From Fen-1308 sp035319125 (GTDB taxonomy: Bacteria; Nitrospirota; Thermodesulfovibrionia; Thermodesulfovibrionales; Dissulfurispiraceae), in contig DATHDG010000022.1 of assembly GCA_035319125.1 (NCBI GenBank), positions 1 through 64,000 of the forward strand: a DNA stretch of 64,000 nt, in the 5' to 3' direction. The number at the start of each line of letters is the position of its first letter. The first letter of the stretch is position 1. The notes under the pieces were generated by a model, which saw only the letters and a program-made list of their open reading frames with translations, did not search any database and was not told the DNA's origin. The translations under genes and the position numbers were made by a program. Shown piece after piece: positions 59,808 to 64,000 of this stretch.

Positions 59808-59874
59808 AGAATATAAAGAAGGTAGCTGAAGATGCTTTGAGCCTGCCTTCTCCCTGCCGTGTTAGAATATTTTT

Positions 59875-61398
59875 ATGGGGCAGCGGGATAGAGGCAGGGA
59901 AGAGATTCTCATCAGGGGGGTCAACTGGATCGGCGATGCAGTGATGACCCTTCCTGCGATCAGTGCCATCCGCAAATTTTATCCGAAAGCCCACATAAGC
60001 ATACTGGTAAAGCCTTCCGTTGCGCCTCTTTTTGAAAAAAATCGTAACATCGATGAAGTAACTGTCTATGAATCTCAATTCCACGGCCTTTCGGGCAAGC
60101 TTAAGCTTGCCAAAGAGCTAAGACAGAAGCGATTCAGCAAAGCAATTCTTCTTCAGAACGCCTTCGATGCCGCGCTGATAGCATTCCTCGCCCGGATTCC
60201 GGAGCGTATCGGCTACAACAGGGACCGCAGGGGTTTTATGCTGACGAAAGCAGTTCCATACAAAAATCAGGACCGTCAGGTTCATCATGTCAATTATTAT
60301 CTTGACCTCCTAAGTGCTACCGGCATTGACGCTCCGTATTCTCATCCCTGGCTCAGCCTTACTTTGGATGAGAGGCTTGGCGCGAGAGAGAAGCTTTCCG
60401 GACTCAGGCGGCCTATACTCGGCGTGAACCCCGGAGCAACATACGGCTCATCCAAAAGATGGCTGCCGGAGCGGTTTGCCGAAGTGGCTCAGTGGTTTAT
60501 ACGTGAGACCGGCGGCAGCGTCGCTGTCTTTGGCGGAAAAAACGAGATATCCATCTCTGAAGAAATTTGCAGGCTAGTGCCTACGAACAGACTCATGCTT
60601 GCCGGTAAAACCTCGCTGCGAGAACTTATCGCTTCGATATCCGAATGCGAGATCTTTCTTACAAACGATTCGGGGCCGATGCATATTGCATATGCAGTAG
60701 GCACGCCACTTGTTGCTATATTCGGCTCAACATCGCCTGAGCTCACTGGCCCTGTAGGAGATAGAAATTTGGTCGTCAGAACGCAGATTTCGTGCAGCCC
60801 TTGTTTCGAAAGGAGCTGTGATAAGGAATATCTGAAATGTATGTTTGATATTGCACCGGATCAGGTATACGAAGCGCTGATGAAAATTCTGCCGAAAAAA
60901 CGAGCTGTTTTTTTGGACAGGGACGGCACTCTTTGCAGGGATGCTAATTATCTGAATAAGTGGGACGATTTTGAGCTGCTTCCCGGCGTTGAAAATCTGC
61001 AATTGCTTAAAGACGATGGTTTTGAGCTCATAGGGGTAAGCAACCAGTCCGGCATAGCTAAGGGAATTGTTACGGAAGAATTTGTAAAAGAGGTGAACAG
61101 GCTATTTATAGACAAATACGGTTTCAGCGACTTCTATTACTGTCCGCATAATCCGGAGGATTTGTGCATGTGCCGGAAACCGGAACCCGAGTTGCTGTTC
61201 AAGGCAAGGGCTGCACATGGGATTGATCTTAAAAAGTCATTCGTGGTAGGGGATAAAGATGCCGACATGCTCCTTGCAAAGATGGTAGGAGCAAGGGCAG
61301 TGCTTGTCCGAACCGGCCAGCAGAGCGCGTCCTCTCATGCTGATGAAGTTGTCGACGATCTTGACGAAGCAATAAAGCATATCCGGAAATGGTCCTAA
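59875..61398 (+). CDS. Fused heptosyltransferase II (WaaF) and heptose bisphosphatase (GmhB)
   Basis: 507 residues. Residues 1-335 are a GT9 heptosyltransferase: GVNWIGDAVMTLPAI, GVNPGATYGSSKRWLP, FLTNDSGPMHIAYAVGTPLVAIFGS. Residues 340-505 are a HAD-III phosphatase: AVFLDRDGTLCRD (DxDGT), GVSNQSGIA, and the zinc loop CPHNPEDLCMC, which is the GmhB mark. The fusion joins activation of heptose (D,D-heptose-1-phosphate from the bisphosphate) with transfer of heptose to LPS core. The start is uncertain as no strong ribosome site is visible. Confidence 0.9.
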   Translation: MGQRDRGREEILIRGVNWIGDAVMTLPAISAIRKFYPKAHISILVKPSVAPLFEKNRNIDEVTVYESQFHGLSGKLKLAKELRQKRFSKAILLQNAFDAALIAFLARIPERIGYNRDRRGFMLTKAVPYKNQDRQVHHVNYYLDLLSATGIDAPYSHPWLSLTLDERLGAREKLSGLRRPILGVNPGATYGSSKRWLPERFAEVAQWFIRETGGSVAVFGGKNEISISEEICRLVPTNRLMLAGKTSLRELIASISECEIFLTNDSGPMHIAYAVGTPLVAIFGSTSPELTGPVGDRNLVVRTQISCSPCFERSCDKEYLKCMFDIAPDQVYEALMKILPKKRAVFLDRDGTLCRDANYLNKWDDFELLPGVENLQLLKDDGFELIGVSNQSGIAKGIVTEEFVKEVNRLFIDKYGFSDFYYCPHNPEDLCMCRKPEPELLFKARAAHGIDLKKSFVVGDKDADMLLAKMVGARAVLVRTGQQSASSHADEVVDDLDEAIKHIRKWS

Positions 61399-61461
61399 AT
61401 TTAAGCCGCATCGCAATGTGCCGGTTATGATTCTTGTGATAGAATGCACATATAATAATTC

Positions 61462-62517
61462 ATGAATTGTATCAAAATTATGCGTGTGAAAAAAATAAAT
61501 ATAAACAATATACCGCGAAAGATCATGGTAGTTAAGCCCAGTTCACTCGGGGACGTTGTTCACAGCCTTCCATTTTTGTCCGCGCTTCATGAATGCTTTC
61601 CTTTTGCAAAAATTGACTGGGTTATTGCACGGGGCATTGAAGGCATGCTCGAAGGCAATCCGCTTATTAATAAGCTTTGGATAATCGATAAGGACAAATG
61701 GAAAAATGTAGGGCGTATTCCCGGGACTATTTCGGAGTTGGGCAGACTGGCAAGAGCCGTCAAGGCTGAGAAATATGATATAGTCATTGACTTGCAGGGC
61801 CTAATGCGAAGCGGTCTGATAACTAAGGCAACATGCGCTCCAGTGAGGATCGGTTTTGCGGAGGCACGCGAAGGTAGTGTCCTATGTTATACGCACAGGG
61901 TTGAAGGCGGCAGGGAATTGCACGCTGTGGATAGATATCTCAAGGTAGTAAGTGCACTCGGTTATGATGAGAGCAATATAAGGTTCCCTTTGCCGTTGGT
62001 CAGAGAATCGGAAAAAATCGCAGAACTAAAAAGCAAAATAGGAGATTATGCCGTAATCGTAGCTGGGGCAAGGTGGAATACAAAAAAATGGCCGGCAGAA
62101 AACTTTGCACAAGTTGCGGCTAGTCTTGATATGGCAAGTGTTGTTGTTGGAAGTGAGTCAGACCGTGGGATTGCGATGGCCATCGAAAAGCAAAGTGATA
62201 ACAAAGCAATCTCAATGGCTGGAGAGACGGATATGAGTGATCTGATGTGGTTAATCAGAGGCGCAAAGTTGATGATCTCTAATGATTCAGGGCCAATGCA
62301 CATTGCTGCGGCCGGCGGAATCCCTGTTGTTGCTATTTTCGGCCCAACCAATCCTGGACGTACCGGCCCTTATGGTCCGAATAACATGGTATTAAAGACG
62401 AATGCGGAGTGCGCGCCATGTTATAAGAGAAGCTGCAAGGACAATAGATGCATGCGGGATATAACTCCTGATAGGGTGCTTGAGGCCGTTAGAGCGATAG
62501 TAGCTCGCAAGCCCTGA
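61462..62517 (+). CDS. waaC: Lipopolysaccharide heptosyltransferase I
   Basis: 351 residues as the longest frame. GT9 marks: MVVKPSSLGDVVHSLPFL, IVIDLQGLMRSG, GARWNTKKWPAENFA, MISNDSGPMHIAAAGGIPVVAIFGPTNPGRTGPYG. WaaC adds the first heptose to Kdo. In-frame starts at 61480 and 61525 are possible; related proteins begin near the VVKPSSLGD segment, so the first 21 residues may be untranslated. It follows the WaaF-GmhB fusion by 63 bases. Confidence 0.88.
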   Translation: MNCIKIMRVKKININNIPRKIMVVKPSSLGDVVHSLPFLSALHECFPFAKIDWVIARGIEGMLEGNPLINKLWIIDKDKWKNVGRIPGTISELGRLARAVKAEKYDIVIDLQGLMRSGLITKATCAPVRIGFAEAREGSVLCYTHRVEGGRELHAVDRYLKVVSALGYDESNIRFPLPLVRESEKIAELKSKIGDYAVIVAGARWNTKKWPAENFAQVAASLDMASVVVGSESDRGIAMAIEKQSDNKAISMAGETDMSDLMWLIRGAKLMISNDSGPMHIAAAGGIPVVAIFGPTNPGRTGPYGPNNMVLKTNAECAPCYKRSCKDNRCMRDITPDRVLEAVRAIVARKP

Positions 62518-62589
62518 TTTTACAGGAATATTTCCACTTTTACCTCTAAAATGGTATAATTCACTTCAAAATCTTAAGGGGTTGTGCCT

Positions 62590-64000
62590 ATGCTTACCGA
62601 TGACTTGCCACTTGGGTTGACATTTGATGATGTCCTATTATTGCCTGCTAAGTCTGATGTACTGCCAGGTGAAGTTGATGTCAGCACTAATCTTACTAAA
62701 AATATCCGGCTGAATGTGCCAATTATCAGCGCGGCCATGGACACGGTAACTGATGCAAGCCTGGCAATCGCAATTGCCCGTGAAGGCGGCCTCGGAATTA
62801 TGCATAGGGCTATGTCTCCCCAGAAGCAGGCTTTGGAAATAGACAAGGTGAAGAAATCGGAAAGCGGTATGATCGTAGACCCTATAACTGTTTCGCCTGA
62901 TGCCCCTATCTCCGACGCGCAGGTGCTTATGGCTCGTTACAGAATATCGGGTGTCCCGGTTACTACTGATGGAAAGCTGGTAGGTATTCTTACGAATAGG
63001 GATCTGAGATTTGAAAATAATAATAAGAGAAAGGTCAGCGAGGTAATGACGAGCAAAAACGTGATTACTGCAGCTGTCGGCACCACTCTTGAAGAAGCAA
63101 AAGACACGCTAAACCGCTATAAGATAGAAAAATTACCAATTGTTGACGACGAAAATAATCTTAAGGGTCTTATTACGATAAAAGATATCGAAAAAAGAAA
63201 AAAATATCCTCATGCATGCAAAGATTCGCTGGGAAGACTGCGCGTCGGTGCTGCGGTTGGTGTCGGTGATAATGCCCTGTACCGGGTTGAGTTCCTTGTG
63301 AAGGCCGGTGTCGATGTCATAGCCATCGATACTGCTCACGGTCATTCAAGAGGGGTCATAAACACGCTTAAGGAGATAAAGAAGAGGTTCAATATAGAAG
63401 TCATCGCCGGCAATATAGCCACTGCAGAAGCCGCGGCTGAGCTTATCAAGGCAGGCGCCGATGCTGTTAAAGTGGGCATAGGGCCCGGCTCTATATGCAC
63501 GACCAGAATCGTGGCTGGTGCAGGTGTGCCTCAACTTACTGCAATTAGGAATTGCTGCGCGGTCGCATCTAAATATGATGTGCCGGTCATAGCTGACGGC
63601 GGCATCAAATATTCTGGAGATGTTGCCAAGGCAATTGCAGCAGGGGCTCATTGCGTAATGATAGGGAGCCTGTTCGCGGGCACAGACGAGTCTCCTGGAG
63701 AGGTGATCCTCTATCAGGGCAGAAGCTACAAAACGTATCGCGGCATGGGGTCGATAGGCGCTATGCAACAAGGAGCTAAAGATCGCTACGGGCAGGAAGG
63801 CGTAGAAAAGGAAAAGCTGGTCCCTGAAGGCGTAGAGGGGCGTGTTCCGTATAAAGGACCGCTGGCTAACAGTATCCACCAGCTGGTGGGTGGACTGCGC
63901 TCCGGCATGGGTTATTGCGGCTGCAGGACGCTGGATGAAATGAGAAAAAGCGCTCGCTTTATACAGATCACCAATGCGGGATGGAAGGAAAGCCACGTTC
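62590..64000 (+). CDS. guaB: IMP dehydrogenase, 3' end beyond the window
   Basis: NAD-dependent oxidation of IMP to XMP, first committed step of GMP synthesis. 470 residues are visible (usual length about 490), the stop is off the right edge. N-terminal LTFDDVLLLPAKS, two CBS domains (about 95-205), active site GIGPGSICTTR with the nucleophilic Cys, phosphate site ADGGIKYSGD and the mobile YRGMGSIGAM flap. AAGGGG lies ahead of the ATG. Confidence 0.97.
   Translation, partial: MLTDDLPLGLTFDDVLLLPAKSDVLPGEVDVSTNLTKNIRLNVPIISAAMDTVTDASLAIAIAREGGLGIMHRAMSPQKQALEIDKVKKSESGMIVDPITVSPDAPISDAQVLMARYRISGVPVTTDGKLVGILTNRDLRFENNNKRKVSEVMTSKNVITAAVGTTLEEAKDTLNRYKIEKLPIVDDENNLKGLITIKDIEKRKKYPHACKDSLGRLRVGAAVGVGDNALYRVEFLVKAGVDVIAIDTAHGHSRGVINTLKEIKKRFNIEVIAGNIATAEAAAELIKAGADAVKVGIGPGSICTTRIVAGAGVPQLTAIRNCCAVASKYDVPVIADGGIKYSGDVAKAIAAGAHCVMIGSLFAGTDESPGEVILYQGRSYKTYRGMGSIGAMQQGAKDRYGQEGVEKEKLVPEGVEGRVPYKGPLANSIHQLVGGLRSGMGYCGCRTLDEMRKSARFIQITNAGWKESHV

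Noticed and set aside
63346..63996. 216-residue minus-strand frame
   Set aside because: Antisense of guaB, whose active-site motifs are intact.

Overview
The window is ordinary bacterial chromosome, densely coded on both strands. It encodes a Tol system (TolQ, TolR, a TolA/TonB-like protein, TolB) and LPS heptose genes (HldA kinase, a WaaF-GmhB fusion, WaaC), so the cell is Gram-negative with an outer membrane. A selenocysteine formate dehydrogenase, NuoEFG-like electron-transfer subunits, a flavodiiron protein, rubrerythrins, desulforedoxin and a PerR regulator point to an anaerobe that meets oxygen occasionally. A Nitrospirota- or Desulfobacterota-like sulfate-reducer-type lineage fits, but this is inference from gene content and not a phylogenetic result. 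No rRNA, tRNA, CRISPR array, prophage or recognisable IS was seen.

Layout. 1-3.8 kb: Kup potassium transporter behind a c-di-AMP (ydaO-type) riboswitch, cold-shock protein, serS. 3.8-10.6 kb (+): an orphan FliK-like/FlhB-tail pair, a PRC-MgtE_N-CBS protein joined to an atypical NRAMP transporter (probably Mg2+), mtnA, a polyprenyl diphosphate synthase and an AMMECR1 protein. 10.6-12.9 kb (-): a RelE-type TA pair with operator, an ABM monooxygenase, an orphan and moaC. 13.3-19.4 kb: fdhA, with an in-frame TGA plus SECIS hairpin, converging on nuoG-, nuoF- and nuoE-like genes. 19.7-25.1 kb (-): a ferritin-like protein, a PAS sigma-54 activator and the tol operon. 25.5-28.7 kb (+): a histidine kinase, hldA and a PP-loop protein.

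28.7-37 kb is an accessory region. Two near-identical ~135-bp multi-arm palindromic repeats and one decayed copy each lie just upstream of an unrelated + strand gene or TA pair (a secreted Pro/Gly-rich protein, a BrnT-like TA pair, a HEAT-repeat protein). After it come small envelope and stress proteins and an orphan NHLP/Os1348-like RiPP-precursor-like protein. This array is the most unusual structure in the window.

37-51 kb: a Cache-PAS-PAS-GGDEF diguanylate cyclase behind a PhnD-like binding protein, hisA-hisF (HisF with an insertion), a heat-shock operon (dnaJ/cbpA-hspR-clpB-hsp20) behind a clear sigma-70 promoter, a zinc-ribbon/SPFH pair, and trpC-arsC. 51.6-57 kb (-): a PerR-led oxygen and peroxide defence cluster (PerR, RCKP rubredoxin-like, peroxiredoxin, bacterioferritin-like, desulforedoxin, flavodiiron protein, rubrerythrin, Fe-S flavoprotein, CMD protein, radical SAM). 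57.2-64 kb (+): a YgiB-YgiC-YjfL envelope module, VapBC, two heptosyltransferases and guaB, which runs off the right edge.
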